Assembly: GCA_026122225.1 (NCBI GenBank) | Contig: JANEZZ010001497.1 | Location: forward strand, 1,240,001 to 1,304,000 | Direction: 5' to 3' | From: Heloderma charlesbogerti | Taxonomy: Eukaryota > Chordata > Lepidosauria > Squamata > Helodermatidae | Length of the DNA stretch: 64,000 nucleotides | Part shown: positions 12,042 through 23,478 of the stretch, piece after piece | Numbering within the stretch: position 1 is the first letter of the stretch | How the letters are laid out: each line of letters opens with the position of its first letter | The notes under the pieces: generated by a model | The model's input: the letters and a program-made list of their open reading frames with translations, nothing else | The model's database searches: none | Told to the model about the DNA's origin: nothing | Translations under genes and position numbers: made by a program

Positions 12042-12740
12042 TAGGGATGTACAAAAGTCATTTACCGTTTTGCAGATCTGCTTCGTGGGGGGGGGAGGCG
12101 CTCCGTCCCTCCCACCGGAATCCTCGATGGTGGGGAGGTGCTCTGTCCCTCCCACCGGAGTCCTGCCCAGCTGGCTCTGCTCCACGAGGATTCTGCGGAT
12201 CCGCCGGCCGGCTCCGCCCGCAGCCAGACATCTGGCCGCTGAGCAGCAGGGACGCAAATGGCGGCCGCCGTAGCTGCCATCGTTTGCGTCCCTGTATTTA
12301 ACTGTGATAGGCTACGTAAATATTTACGTAGCCTATTACAGCAAAGTAAAAAAAATGCGTATGCAAATGGCAGCGGCTACGGTGGCCGCCATTTGTGTTC
12401 TCTATTTTTCACCATTCTAGCCTACGTAAATATTTACGTAGGCTAGAATGGCGAAAAATAGCGAATGCAAATGGCAGCTGCCATAGCTGCTGCCATTTGC
12501 ATACGCTGTGCCTGGCCACAGCCGGCCAGGAGACCAGCCGCCACCGCACCCGCCACTTCTGAATCCGCCGCCGCAGCTGGAGCCGCCGCCACCGAATCCG
12601 CCGCATCTGCCCCAGGTAAGTGCTGTCCCGGGGGATTCCGTGGGGGTGGGTGGGGGCCATTCCTCCAAGGATTCTGGGGGGCTGTATTCTACAGAATCCA
12701 GCCTCACTGGAATCCGTGGCGGAATTCTCCGCCATCCCTA
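12042..12740 (+). mobile_element. Palindrome-array hAT-like element 3
   Basis: It starts TAGGGATGTACAAAAGTC and ends GCCATCCCTA. The flanking octamers CTATACGG (12034-12041) and GTATATGG (12741-12748) differ at two positions, an aged target duplication. Hairpins run in series: GATAGGCTACGTAAATATTTACGTAGCCTAT type at about 12306-12340 (written in halves GATAGGCTACGTAAAT and ATTTACGTAGCCTAT), a GCAAATGGCAGCGG/CCGCCATTTG pair at 12364-12394, and TAGCCTACGTAAATA/TATTTACGTAGGCTA at 12418-12447. The right end carries CAGGTAAGT (about 12612), pointing outward. Confidence 0.88.
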
Positions 12741-12748
12741 GTATATGG

Positions 12749-13341
12749 GAACCGAAGTTGCATTATTTGGGGCCAGCTCCTGCCAGCTGACTGCAGCTGG
12801 CAGCAATAACAGGCTGATAACAGGGCCGTATACCTGTCCATGGCTGGGAACTGAAAAAGTGCCTTGTAGCAAGGAATATTTAACCCAGGCAGTGAGTCCA
12901 AAGCGTCAAGGCAAAGAGAAGTCCATTGTCCAGTCCGAGGTCCAAAACACATGAGGGAACATGAGCACGGTGGTACACAAGGTCCGAGGCTGAGGCTGAG
13001 CTCCAGCGTGTGACACGACGTTGCTCTTCGGCAGTCTAGCCCCAGCCTGCCAACCCCTTTTAACAGCCATGAATTGAGGCAGCTTTATCCAATCCGTCCT
13101 CCTGCTTCTGAGAGCCTCTCTGTTTTAGATGGACAGAGGCTTGCCTACACTGCTCCCGGACATGCAGCTGCCTTCGTTCTGTGGGGGTCAGTGGCATTTT
13201 GCCCTCCAAATCCCCTGGGGAGACTGCAGCCAGGCCCTGGAACCTCCACAGGGGGTGAGGGCTCCTTCTGTGCTTGTCCCTTCCCTTGGATCTGGAGCCT
13301 GCCATTCCCCTTCATCCTTGGAGGAGTCCGAGGGAGGCATG
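12749..13341. other. Unclassified sequence, probably mobile-element derived
   Basis: GC-balanced sequence with no recognisable domain. It lies between a transposon and a solo LTR. I could not match it to another copy in the window. Confidence 0.35.
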
Positions 13342-13345
13342 ATAC

Positions 13346-13753
13346 TGTAGTAGCAATGTAGAGGGTCAGACTAAGTAGCCTCATGCTTTTGCTGAGCTCT
13401 TTCTCTTTTGAATACATTTTGCAAGCTGAAGAGACGCAGGAATTTCCTATCTTGTCAACAAGGCTAAGGTCAGAGTTGCTTATCATGTTCTCTGCTTATC
13501 ATGTCCTATAACCCATTTCCTGGACTATAAACAACTGTGCTAGAAGAGGAAATGCTAAATACTGCAAAACCGCAAAGGAAGGGGTGGGGGAGATTTTGCC
13601 TATGGGTTACAATATCTATAAAAGCAATTTGCTGATGTACTTTGGGGCTTTTTGGCACTTTGGAAGTTATTCCAGCCATAAAGCCCGCGCGTTAATAAAG
13701 AAAAACTATTTTTCCTTCACTCCGTGGTCTCTCTGACTCTGATTTCTGCAACA
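13346..13753 (+). mobile_element. Solo LTR of an endogenous retrovirus-like element
   Basis: The 408-bp block begins TGTAGTAGC and ends CTGCAACA (TG...CA ends) and is flanked by the 4-bp repeat ATAC at 13342-13345 and 13754-13757. It has a TATA-like TCTATAAAAGC near 13614 and an AATAAA signal near 13694 followed by a T-rich stretch, in the order expected of U3-R-U5. No internal retroviral sequence lies next to it, so it is a recombination-derived single LTR. The four-base duplication fits gammaretrovirus-like integration, but the class is inferred. Confidence 0.7.
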
Positions 13754-13937
13754 ATACGGTATAACAAAAGAAGGTGCTTGGGAACAATGGCTGTTCTTGC
13801 TGGAAAAAAAAGTCCTGCTGGGTCATTGCTACTATCTCCATTCTCTTAAGAAAAGATGACCTTCATGACACATGTCAGGGCTGGAGTGCAACAAGAGGAG
13901 CTGAAGCTGGGTATGAAGACTCCTGGCTTATTAGGTA

Positions 13938-14036
13938 TGTCTGGGAGAGAGTGGAGGACAGGAAGGCCTGGTGTGCTATGATCGATGGCATGGGGTCACA
14001 AAGAGCCGGACACGACTTAACAACTGAACAACAACT
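13938..14036 (+). mobile_element. BovB 3'-end fragment
   Basis: The sequence runs from GGGAGAGAGTGGAGGACAGG to GACTTAACAACTGAACAAC and matches the last 100 bases of the BovB copies. It is a strongly 5'-truncated insertion in the block duplicated from 11742-11905. Confidence 0.8.
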
Positions 14037-14149
14037 GTTCACTCAGAAGAGAGCTACCTTGTCACAAGGGATACAAGCTGTGTCAATAGGTAATGTTTGT
14101 GAACTGCCAAAACACTTTGGTTATTGTGCAGTATACAAATGAAATAAAA

Positions 14150-15008
14150 AAAAAACTCCTTGAGGGCTGTCAAGAAAGTAAGGATATGTGAGGAATCTTC
14201 TCTATCAGATCATTTCTGGAGGATTCTCCAGTCCACACCACCCAGAATTAGGTGTGGAACTGGCCAGATTTTCTGTTCAGAAATCTAGAGATTAGTCAGG
14301 AATTGGAATGCATTCCTCAGAACAGTCAATGTGTGGATGTGTACAATTTGAAAAATACATGCAAAAATATCCACATTTTTTTAAAAAATACATAATCAAA
14401 AATCCATACAGTTTTTCCCCCACAAAAAACTCCCTCTACAATGAAACTGGCACAAAATGGACTTTTAGGTGAGACAAAAGAGGTACAGGCCACCTCCATC
14501 CAGAAATTTCACCAAAACCACGCTTTGTTAGAATTTTGGAAGTGGTGCCTTTCTACTAATTTTTGCATTGTATCTTAAAAAAAAAAATCTACGTGGAGGA
14601 CAAAAATGGTCCACAGCACTACGTTCCTATGGTTGCTAAAGAACCCAATGTACTAACTTCAATGTACTCTTCAGTTCAGTTCATTTGATGTACTCTTCAG
14701 TTCAGTTCATTTGATTTCTTTTAGATGTACTCTTCAGTTCAGTTCATTTTATTTCTTTTAGCTATAGACTAAAACAGCTGAAAATAGGAAACAAAATACA
14801 ATGAGTTTAATAAAAAAACTTCAAACATTTTTTTTTAAATGTTCCAATATGGTGAACACTGAATATCTTTAGTTTTATGTACCATAAATGACTTCTTCTT
14901 TCTGGTACACCATGACTTCTTGAAGCATGATGAACCAAGAGTTTCTGCCATGACACACATGGCATCAGGAATGTTAATGCACAGGTGTAAGCATATCAAA
15001 GATCTTCA
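14150..15008 (+). repeat. Relic of a defensin-cluster unit (5' flank only)
   Basis: It is similar to 2690-3408 and 49830-50710, ending at the same AAGCATATCAAAGAT site where BovB interrupted unit A. Past about 15012 the similarity stops before the TATA box and exon 1, so the promoter and coding exon are missing here. This is a third, truncated copy. A short local direct repeat (GTACTCTTCAGTTCAGTTCA) occurs three times at 14668-14745. Confidence 0.65.
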
Positions 15009-15011
15009 GCT

Positions 15012-15400
15012 GTATGTACCAAGATATGTTATAACAAAATCAATTACATTAGAAAGAACCAAAAAAGGGTGCAACTGGACATTAAAACCTGAATTCTGTG
15101 AAACAATGCTAACCACTTGCAACCAATACCTCTTGGAACTTTGGCATATCCAACGCATATGGAGAAAATGAAGTTGTGTAGCTGTACATTTCCAGCATGT
15201 AAACCTATGTGTTGCATAAAGCTGATGTAATCTGGCAGGGGTAAAGTATTAATGAAGAATCAACATATTGAATCTCTTAACTCACAAGCTCAGTGAGGCA
15301 GAGTTGACCTGTTGGAAAATACTAGACCATTTTCCCTCTGAAATTGTGATCCCCAAATCCCTCTCCCCCAATGTTTAAAAGTATATACCTTTTCCCTGAG
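15012..15400. other. Unclassified spacer
   Basis: No recognisable coding or repeat structure. Its start coincides with the loss of similarity to the other defensin units, so a replacement or insertion took place here. Confidence 0.35.
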
Positions 15401-15700
15401 TAGGGGTGTACAAACCCCACTTACCTGAGTCTGCTGGGGGGTCTGCAGGAGGGGGGAGGCAATCCAGTCCTCCCCCCAGAATCCTCCCCAGCCGGCTCCG
15501 CTCCATGGTGAGTCTGCGGAGCCACCGGCTGGGGGCCGGCCACTGTCGGACTTCCGGCCGCGGCCAGTCTGTGTCCACAAATGGCGTCTGGCGTAGCGGA
15601 TGTCATTTGCATCCCTGCACTTTACCGTGTTAGGCTATGTAAAGATTTACGTAGCCTATCACGTTAGAGAGCAGGGTCGCAAATGACGTAGCGGTCCACA
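15401..15700 (+). mobile_element. Palindrome-array hAT-like element 4, 3' truncated
   Basis: The left end TAGGGGTGTACAAACC is followed by ACTTACCTG (an outward donor) and the GC-rich shoulder. One hairpin, TAGGCTATGTAAAGA with TTTACGTAGCCTAT, lies at about 15630-15662. The right end is not identifiable; the sequence passes into other DNA before the L1 block. Confidence 0.7.
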
Positions 15701-16929
15701 TCCATGGTGGCCCTATCGCTGGGTCTTTGGAGCTGGCAGCAGGGAGGATCTGCCGGTGAGGACTTTGTGCTGGAAGAAAAGGTAGGAGATCCGAGCCTTC
15801 CGGACTTCAGAAGTCTTTCACAGCAGGCAGAATTTGCTCTGACTTGTTTACGACAAGTATATTGGGGAAAATGGTGAATGTCCTAGTAAGATCCTTGCAC
15901 ATCATCTTAAACAGCATCAACATCAAAATGTCATTTCAGCTATTAAGGATGAGAGTGACAAAGTACACACTTCTCCTATAGATATAAACTCACAATTGTT
16001 AAAGTTTTGTTCTGGTATTTACAGCACTGGTATCAACATATCAGACCAAGATATGGAACCTTTTTTTTTTTTTTTCATACTGACCTTCTTCACAATGACA
16101 GCTTCTTTTGGCTCCTTTACCTCTGAAGGAAATTATGAATGCAATCATGAATATGAACACTGGGAAATCACCCAGTCTAGATGGATTCCCAGTTGAGTGG
16201 TATAAAACATTACCTAGCTTTTCAGCTCCAAAGCTGAACTGCCATGATAACCATATATTTGAGGCAGACTCCTTTCCTCATGTTAAACAAAGCTTATATT
16301 ATGATGATTTCTAAGCCTGGTAAGGATCATATCTATTGTGCTAACTATCGACCTACAACATTAATTAACATAAATATCAAAATATTAACAGTAGTTTTGG
16401 CCGATAGACTGCAACAAGTTATTGCCACATTCCTTAGACCAGACCAGGTGGGATTCCTTAAAAATAGACAGGGGGCAGATAATCATAGATTAGTTGTTGA
16501 TCTAGTCCCTTTAAACTCTGAAAGAACAAACCAGGCAGCCATCATTTCCTTGGATGCAGAAGCAATTGGAAATTTATTTTTACCACTTGACGAATTTCAG
16601 TTTTCCTATACAGGTTTTGAAATGGGTTAACATTTTATACTCACCTCCAAGAGCACGTGTAAAGACTAACACTTTATTTTCGGCTTTTTTTTTTTTTTTT
16701 TACTTGGGCAGGGCACCGGACAAGGTTGTCCACTTTCCCATTGATATTCGACTTATGTTTGGAACCCCTGGCCTGTGCCATTAGACAAAATAGTGCTATT
16801 CATAGATATGTGCATTCTGGCTTAGAATTTAAAATTAGCCTTTATGCTGATGAACTTCTTTGTTTATTTCAAAACTCAAGTCATCGGTTCCAGCTTTGAT
16901 GAAATTGATTTGTCTGGCTATTCAGTTAA

Positions 16930-16986
16930 TTGGAGAGCTTCGGCTATTGGGCGGTATAGAAATGAAATAAATAAATAAATAAAAAA
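16930..16986 (+). mobile_element. 3' tail of a CR1/L2-type LINE inside L1
   Basis: GAGCTTCGGCTATTGGGCGG followed by TATAGAAATG and an AAAT run is the same tail as at about 34655-34710, where it ends a longer LINE copy. It interrupts the L1 reading at this point. Confidence 0.65.
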
Positions 16987-17093
16987 TTGGTCAAAGTCAG
17001 AAATAATGCTGACTGGAGATACTGTATACTCTAGTGTATTAGCCATTGGCAATTCTGACAGTGCCTGGAGTTTATTACTTATTTGGGAATAAT

Positions 17094-17905
17094 TATGCCA
17101 GGAGAATTATGAACAACCTCAGATACACAGATGATACCACTCTAATGGCAGAAAGTGAAGAGGATCTAAAGAGCCTCTTGTTGAGGGTGAAAGTGGAGAG
17201 TGCAAAAGCTGGTTTGAAACTCAACATTAAAAAAACTCAGTTCATGGCATCTGGCTCCATCACTTCCTGGCATATAGAAGGGGAAGAAATGGAAGCAGTG
17301 ACAGATTTTACTTTCTTGGGCTCCAAGATCACCGCAGATGGTGACTGTAGCCATGAAATTAAAAGATGCTTGCTCCTTGGGAGGAAAGCTATGGCAAACC
17401 TAGACAGCAGGGTAAGAAGCAGAGACATCACCTTGCCAACAAAGGTTCGTCTAATCAAAGCTATGGTTTTCCCAGTAGTAACGTATGGCTGTGAGAGCTG
17501 GACTATAAGGAAGGCTGAGCACCGAAGAATTGATGCTTTCAAACTGTGGTGCTGGAGAAGACTCTTATGAGTCCCCTGGACTCAAGGAGGTCAAATCAGT
17601 CCATCCTAAAGGAAATCAACCCTGAGTGCTCACTGGAAGGACAGATACTGAAGCTGAAGCTCAAATATTTTGGCCACCTAATGCGAAGAGAAAACTCTGG
17701 AAAAGACCCTGATGCTGGGAAAGATTGATGGCAAAAGGAGAAGGGGACGGCAGAGGATGAGATGGCTAGATAGCATCACCAATGCAATGAATATGAACTT
17801 GAGCATGCTCTAGAAGAGAGCGCAGGACAGGAAGGCCTGGCGTGCTATGGTCCATGGGGTCACGAAGAGTCGGACACGACTTAATGACTGAACAACAACA
17901 ACATA
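17094..17905 (+). mobile_element. BovB copy 2, 5'-truncated, inside L1
   Basis: It starts in the RT region just before the YADD box (here YTDDTTLM, so Ala is replaced by Thr) and runs to the 3' end GACTTAATGACTGAACAACA. The frame at 17046-17570 covers the thumb and the YGCESWTIRKAE motif and then shifts at 17570. L1 sequence resumes after 17906. It is very similar to the 7430-8230 part of copy 1. Confidence 0.9.
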
Positions 17906-19465
17906 TCTCAAATTATTAAGTTAAATTTAAATAAGTTGATTAATGACATTTCATGAGTTATAGAGATATGGGCATCTTTAAAGTTGAGTTTATGGGGTAA
18001 GGTTAATACACTTATGATGAATACTGTATCTTGAATTGTTTACATTATGTATGGGATCCTCTTGGTTATACACCTGGCAAATATTTCCCAAAATTTAATG
18101 CTTTGTTTTGTAATTTATTTGGGGGTCCCTTTCCACTGAGATTATCTTTGAAAAGAATGCAACTTCCAATGCAAAAGGTGGGTTTGGCTTCACGTATCTT
18201 GCTACATACCATCAAGCTGATTTGCTATATACTATACTATATGATGTACTATATAATTTCCTCTCAGATTCCATTTTCCACCTTGGTCAGTTCCGGAATC
18301 TTCCTGTCTGAAGCCTCTCTCTATGGATGGGCTTAGGCTTTTGGCACATTAAGGCAGATAGAGCTCCTCCCACCATCTTGGGGGTTAGAGAAGTGTGGCG
18401 TATAATATCATGCCAATTACAGTCATGCCGCTTTCCCATGCCAAATTCATTTTCTCAGGAAACCCTGATCTGAGAAAACATTTCTGTGGCAGACCTGGAC
18501 AGATAAAATGATCTTTATCCTGGACCAATTATTGGGTGTTGATGATGAGTTTTTGCCATTTTCAACTTTGCAAGAGAAATTGATTTGCCAGCTACAGCTG
18601 AATGGCAGTATTTGCAATGGTAACATTTGTTAGTATCTAGATTCGGTTCTGATGCTTTTACTGCCTCGGAGTCTCCTTTGATATTGGAAACACTTATTGA
18701 AGCTGACCAGGTATATCGACCCATGATTCATGTTTAAAAATACTTATCATTGGTGAATAAATATGATACACAGGAATGGAACAGTGAAGTGGAATGTCCT
18801 ATTTTTGTCTAAGTAAGGGACTACCATTTTGGCATCTTTATCTAATATATCTATAGACTTTCAGTTATGTTTTATTCTGCAAAAAGTTTTGTTTCAGGTT
18901 TATTGGATGCCACAACATCTCTTTAACAAAGGTTTGTCGAACTCAGCTAATTGCTGGAGATGTAGTGCAGTTAATGCTTCTTTTATTCATATGTTCTGGA
19001 AATGCCCAATAGGTGCCTCCTTTTGGAAGGGAGTTATCATATGGATAAACTTTGTATTGGGAAGCTCTTTAATATTTACTGATGTGCATGTTCTCTTAAA
19101 CTATTTACCTGCTTATTGGAACGTAACACACCGTCAGTGTAAATTGATTTTTTGTGTCCTCTTGGCTGCTAAAAGACTGATACTACAATACTGGAAGGAT
19201 GAAAGTCCACCGCCTATAATGCAATGGACTGAAGGCTTAGCAACACTAGCAACTTTTGAAAGAGTGGTATATATTCAATTGTGAATGAACCTATGTTTGG
19301 ATATCTGGTCTGCTTTTACTGAAATTTATGTTTAATCTATTTTTTTTCCTCCCTAGAATGTTGTAATATTTGAAACTGAGGACTTTAACATGTGTTGTTA
19401 TATCTTCTTCTTCTTCCTTTCTTTTTGATTTTGTTATGTTTTTGTGTGGTCCTTTTGTTGAAACT

Positions 19466-19805
19466 GGGGGGCCGTGGTGGCTTAGTGGTTAAGACGCTGA
19501 ACTGCAGACCGGAAGGTCGGCAGGACAGCAGTTTGAGACCCGAGTGCTGCGTGACGGAGTGAGCTCCCATCTTCAGTCCCAGCTTCTGCCAACTTAGCAG
19601 TTCGAAAGCAAGAAATTGCAAGTAGATAAATAGGTACCGCCTCGGCGGGAAAGGTAACAGCGTTCCGTGCACCTTGGTGTTCAGTCATGCCGGCCACATG
19701 ACCACAGAAGCGTCTTCGGACAGCGCTGGCTCTTCGGCTTAGAAACGGGGATGAGCACCGTACCCTAGAGTCGGACACGACTGGTTGGGGACACCTTTAC
19801 CTTTT
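19466..19805 (+). mobile_element. tRNA-derived SINE (Sauria/Squam type) with BovB-like tail
   Basis: The head has a pol III A-box-like TGGCTTAGTGGTTAAG and a B-box-like GTTTGAGACC. The body is conserved-looking, and the 3' end carries GAGTCGGACACGACTGG, the same motif as the BovB 3' end, followed by ACCTTTACC and T residues. A 13-bp target duplication TTTTGTTGAAACT is present at 19453-19465 and 19806-19818. The shared tail indicates mobilisation by BovB machinery, as established for squamate SINEs. Confidence 0.88.
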
Positions 19806-19816
19806 TTTTGTTGAAA

Positions 19817-19818
<2 letters not shown>

Positions 19819-19847
<29 letters not shown>

Positions 19848-19950
19848 GTTGATCTGTGAGGAATATTGATGGAGTCAGTTTATTAAATAAAATGAAATAA
19901 AACTCCCATAACTGAACAAATCCTAATCAGGATGGATTCCAACCTCCCGA
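19819..19950. repeat. CT/TA microsatellite and spacer
   Basis: A (CT)n tract passes into (TA)n at 19818-19846, directly after the SINE target duplication. Confidence 0.7.
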
Positions 19951-20760
19951 CATATTTGCTATTTCCTCTCTAGATAGCAGTTGTCCATTTACAATCCATA
20001 TTTCAAATATAACCACCTTGTTTCTCTCTCATAAATGAAAAGCTGAAATTCAAGCTGCTAGGTTGAATTTCTGATGCCTAACCAAAGATGCTAATTGAGA
20101 AAGTCCAGGCCTTTTTTTCTTTTCTTTTTTTTACTTTATCCCATGAAACTAAGATCTGTGAGGATATCAGTTTTGTATCAAATAGTGACCATTGGTATTT
20201 ATTTGATATCAACAGTAATATGCTTAATAGGGGTTCATCATACAACTGTCTGAATTTGATTAATCCCTTCTCAACTTCAGGTCACAGAGAGATAGACAAC
20301 TAAGTCAATTGTGCAGCCTTGTACTCGGCTATCAGCCATTAATAAATCAAATTTGGTCAGAATGGATATAACTCAGTACTGCATTATTTGATCTGGGAGG
20401 TGATATACTTGTCATGATTTTGTAGTCTGAATTCAGTTAACAAGATTGACCTGTAAAGTTCAACACAACTCTTATCCTCCCCATCTTTTGGAATGAGCAC
20501 AAATTTGGCTTGATCCCAGCTTGATATCTTTCATTAAACAATAATTAAAAGGTCTTTCAGTACTGGGATTAACAAATGGGCAAACATTTGATAGAATTCA
20601 GCCCATAGGCCATCATATCTGGGCTCCTCATTCTTCTTTAATTTGAAAATATAATTCTGAATCTCTTCCTCTGTGATATGGCTGCATAGTATTTGATTGT
20701 CCTGATAGTTAAATGTTGATATCTGACATGAATTTGGAAATATATTAATACCATCCCTTC
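19950..20760 (-). mobile_element. L1-clade LINE fragment, antisense
   Basis: Minus-strand frames include ITEEEIQNYIFKLKKNEEP, then AEFYQMFAHLLIPVLKD and SWDQAKFVLIPKDGED, the start of an L1 RT domain. Stops interrupt it repeatedly. It is a different copy from the plus-strand L1 at 15800. Confidence 0.65.
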
Positions 20761-20879
20761 ACTAAATGTTGTAAGATGACTTTAAAATCTCCCTACCAGG
20801 AGGAAGAGGACACCACAACCACATCTGTGTGCCTGCTCAAGGGCTCACTGCAGTAACTTGAATGTACTTTACTGTTTAA

Positions 20880-21240
20880 TGCTTTCTACTTGTTATAGCC
20901 ATGAACTGTACCTGCTAAAAACTGAGGACAGCTTATAGACTGTAAACTTAAATACAATTAAAAAAAACCATTTCCAAACCAGTGAGCCCTGCGTATATAT
21001 TTTAGGTTAATGTACTGTATTTTAGTTCCCCTTCCTGGAACACCATGTCTTCTCAAGAAGTAATGCCCCAAGAGTCTCTGCCAGAAAACAAATTGCATCA
21101 GTTAATTAATGCCCATGTGTAAGTGTATCACAGAGCCTTATAAATAGATGAGCATTCAGCTTTTCAGGTGACACGTAACCTCTTGCTCACTTAGTTTCCC
21201 TCTCTTGCTATTCTCCTTGAGCTCCCACACAAGCTTCAGG
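20880..21240 (+). promoter_or_regulatory. Beta-defensin promoter region (unit B)
   Basis: This is a diverged paralogue of the 5' flanks of units A and C (shared stretches around CTGGAACACCATG, CAGTTAATTAATGC and GTGTAAGTGTATCA). TATAAATA is at 21139-21146, 95 bp before the ATG, placing a likely transcription start near 21170. It is the most diverged copy but is the one linked to a canonical donor and, downstream, to the cysteine exon. Confidence 0.6.
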
Positions 21241-21298
21241 ATGCAAATCTGCTGCCCTTTCACTGCTGCCCTTTCATGGATGCTCTTGGTTTCTTCAG
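21241..21298 (+). CDS. Beta-defensin exon 1 (signal peptide)
   Basis: The ATG starts a 19-residue signal peptide with a hydrophobic core (FTAALSWMLLVSS). The exon ends after the first base of the next codon at TTCAG|GTAAG, a consensus donor in phase 1. The acceptor at 31953 is compatible: joining gives a Val codon and leads into the cysteine exon. Squamate crotamine-type beta-defensin genes also have a 19-codon signal exon and a phase-1 first intron, which supports the pairing. The intron would be 10.6 kb, swollen by an hAT-like element at 22733, a transposase relic, LINEs, a BovB and another hAT-like element at 31275. The pairing is inferred; an intervening or other exon 2 lost to insertions cannot be excluded. 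Confidence 0.7.
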
Positions 21299-21447
21299 GT
21301 AAGACATTCATCAAAAGGAAAAACCATCAGGCCTAAGTATTAAGAAGAAAGCAGGGATGGAGAGGTTGTGTGGCCCTGTGGCTACATGTCGCCCTCAGTC
21401 TAATTTCATGAAGCCCTCAGTACCATTTCAAAAGCCCTCTGTATGTG

Positions 21448-22565
21448 ATCAGTTCAGAATCTGGCAAGAATGATCTGTCCCTTTTCTTGGAAACTTACAG
21501 GACAAGAAGAAAGAGGGAGAGGGAGAAAACAGGTGTGGCTGAAAGAGAAAAGTGGGCTTTGGCCCAAGCCACCACCAGTATGCACCCCCCCAAACAGATT
21601 CCTCCCCATGGAATGCAGCTTTCAATGGGGGAAAAATGTTGCCCACCCCTGGAATAAAAAGAGATAGTGCTGAAATGAGGTTGTCATTCATCTAGAAGTG
21701 GGAAAGCCAACTTGTCCACTCTACAGGTCCAATTTGCGTTCTTGAACATTTTGTTTTTCTTCTATGTTACCTTTGCTGCCCACCCAAAATATTCAAGGTA
21801 TGGTATGGTAAAAAGTCATGAGGTCAGTGAGGTTCATAATTACAAGGGTTGTGCACTGCCTCGGTCCAAAGCCCAAATAATAAGGTGAAGCGAGCTGATT
21901 TGGAGGTACCTTGGCATAATACAAGGCAGATCAGAACAGCACCGAGGCACCCCAAAGTGAAGCACCTCGTTGATGAGGTGTCTTGTCTGCCTTGGAGATT
22001 CATAGCTCATGTTATACCTTCTAAGCAGCCCAGATAGGCTGGCACCAAATGTATCAACTTCAGAGAGATCTGGGATGGAGGAGGGGGGAAGGGGAGAGGA
22101 GGCGGGGAGAGGTGGAGGGAGTGAGCTTTGGCAAATGGCAACTCTAGTTGCCAAATTAGGGCTGTACGAAACACAACTGTCTCCATTAAGTGACAATGGT
22201 GGAGAAGGGGTGGGGGAGGAATACTGGAGTTAACTTACTGGAGAGATCAGCCTCATTTTGCTCATTGTGAGAGAGGTGGTGTTACTGGAGAGAAGGGGAC
22301 TCTGAATATTATTTGGCTAGAGGTGTGTGTTTGCTTCCTTCCCATTCTATTTCATTTTGTTCTAGATTCTTTATTTTAGGAACCAAACATTTAGTACTCA
22401 GTCTAAATGTTTGGTTCTTAGTCTATCCCCACCCCACCCTTCTGTACTAGGTTTACCATTCATTCTTCTTGTTTGTTCATTTAAAAATCCAGAAAATTAA
22501 ACTGTAGTTGCTTATCTCCCCCCCACACACACATTTTCAGTTCTCTCTCAACCATTAGTTTGTCC
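21448..22565. other. Intron sequence, nothing specific recognised
   Basis: The short frames show no domains. A purine-rich stretch lies at 22075-22125. It reads as ordinary intron or spacer DNA. Confidence 0.4.
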
Positions 22566-22575
22566 TTATTTGATT

Positions 22576-22582
22576 CTGTCTG

Positions 22583-22670
<88 letters not shown>

Positions 22671-22680
22671 ATCTATCTAT
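22576..22680. repeat. Compound tetranucleotide microsatellite
   Basis: A (TCTG)n run of about ten units passes directly into (TCTA)n of about twelve units. It ends about 50 bp before hAT-like element 5. Confidence 0.95.
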
Positions 22681-22732
22681 AGTACTATCTTCTGTTTATT
22701 CTTGGCTCCCCTCCACCCCCCCTTCTCAATTC

Positions 22733-23478
22733 TAAGGATGGACGAAAGTCCCTTACCTGGTTCCGCAGCTGTTTTCGGTGAAGGGGGGAGGCGCTTTGGT
22801 TTCCCCCCCGAAATTCTTGGTGGGGGGGAGGCACCCCACCCCTCCCCACCAAAATTCAGGCTGGGGGGGAGGCGCCCCATCCCTTGCTGCTGAAATTCTG
22901 GCCGGGGGGGAACACCTTGCCTCTCCAGCCGCGAAAGAAAAAAAAAGTTAAAAAAAAAGTGATAGGCTACGTAACGATTTACGTAGTCTATCACGGCTAG
23001 ATTTTCAAAGTCAGCCATGATAGGCTACGTAAATTGTTACGTAGCCTATCATGGCTGACTTTGAAAAAAAAAAGTGCGTACGCAAATGGCGACACCCATG
23101 GGTGTTGCCATTTGCGTACACACTTTTTTTTTTCAAAGTCAGCTGTGATAGGTTACGTAACGATTTATGTAGCCTATCACGGCTGACTTTGAAAATCTAG
23201 CTATGATAGGCTACATAAATCACTACGTAGCCTATCACATTTTTTTTTTTTTTACTTTACTGGGAAATGGTGGCGGCAGCAGCCGGTCGGAAGTCCGGCC
23301 GCTGCCACCGCCGCCCCTGAAACGCCGCCGGGACCCGTCGCCGAGAGGGACATTAGCACGAGGTAAGTCCCATCCGGGGGGTGGGGGGGGTGGAGAATTT
23401 CCCCACCAATTTTGGGGGGCCGAATGCATTGGCATTCGGCCTCCCGGAGATTCGTGGAGAAATTCTCTGACATCCCTA
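22733..23478 (+). mobile_element. Palindrome-array hAT-like element 5 (in defensin intron 1)
   Basis: The target duplication CTCAATTC is perfect at 22725-22732 and 23479-23486. Hairpins: GATAGGCTACGTAACG / TTACGTAGTCTATC at about 22960-22993, a second at 23018-23052, a central CGCAAATGGCGACACCCATG/GGTGTTGCCATTTGCG pair at 23080-23116, then mirrored ones at 23145-23180 and 23203-23240. Outward donors lie at both ends (CTTACCTGG at 22753 region and GTAAGT at 23363-23368). The element lies in the sense orientation of the host gene with its CAC-GAG|GTAAGT facing downstream. Confidence 0.92.

Larger units (their letters stand above)
15800..19340 (+). mobile_element. L1-clade LINE, degenerate and interrupted
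   Basis: Short frames in order match an L1-type ORF2. There is a pre-RT helix (QQAEFALTCLRQ, about 15815), then ISKPGKDHIYCANYRPTTLI with NINIKILTVVLADRL and LRPDQVGFLKNRQ (16244-16480). The degraded core (IISLDAEAIGNLF) follows, then a late RT/thumb stretch (SEIMLTGDTVYSS near 17010). The C-terminal part contains NKGLSNSANCWRCSAVNA and FIHMFWKCPIGASFW (18900-19030), the Cys-rich tail typical of L1. Frameshifts and stops are everywhere. A LINE tail fragment (16930-16985) and a BovB piece (17094-17905) interrupt it. Confidence 0.85.

Noticed and set aside
19466..19805. A functional tRNA gene at the SINE head
   Set aside because: A- and B-box-like motifs are present, but the sequence does not fold into a complete cloverleaf by eye, and the block has a SINE target duplication.
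22570..22893. Frame with SVCLSVCLS and IYLSIYLS repeats
   Set aside because: Translation of the TCTG/TCTA microsatellite.
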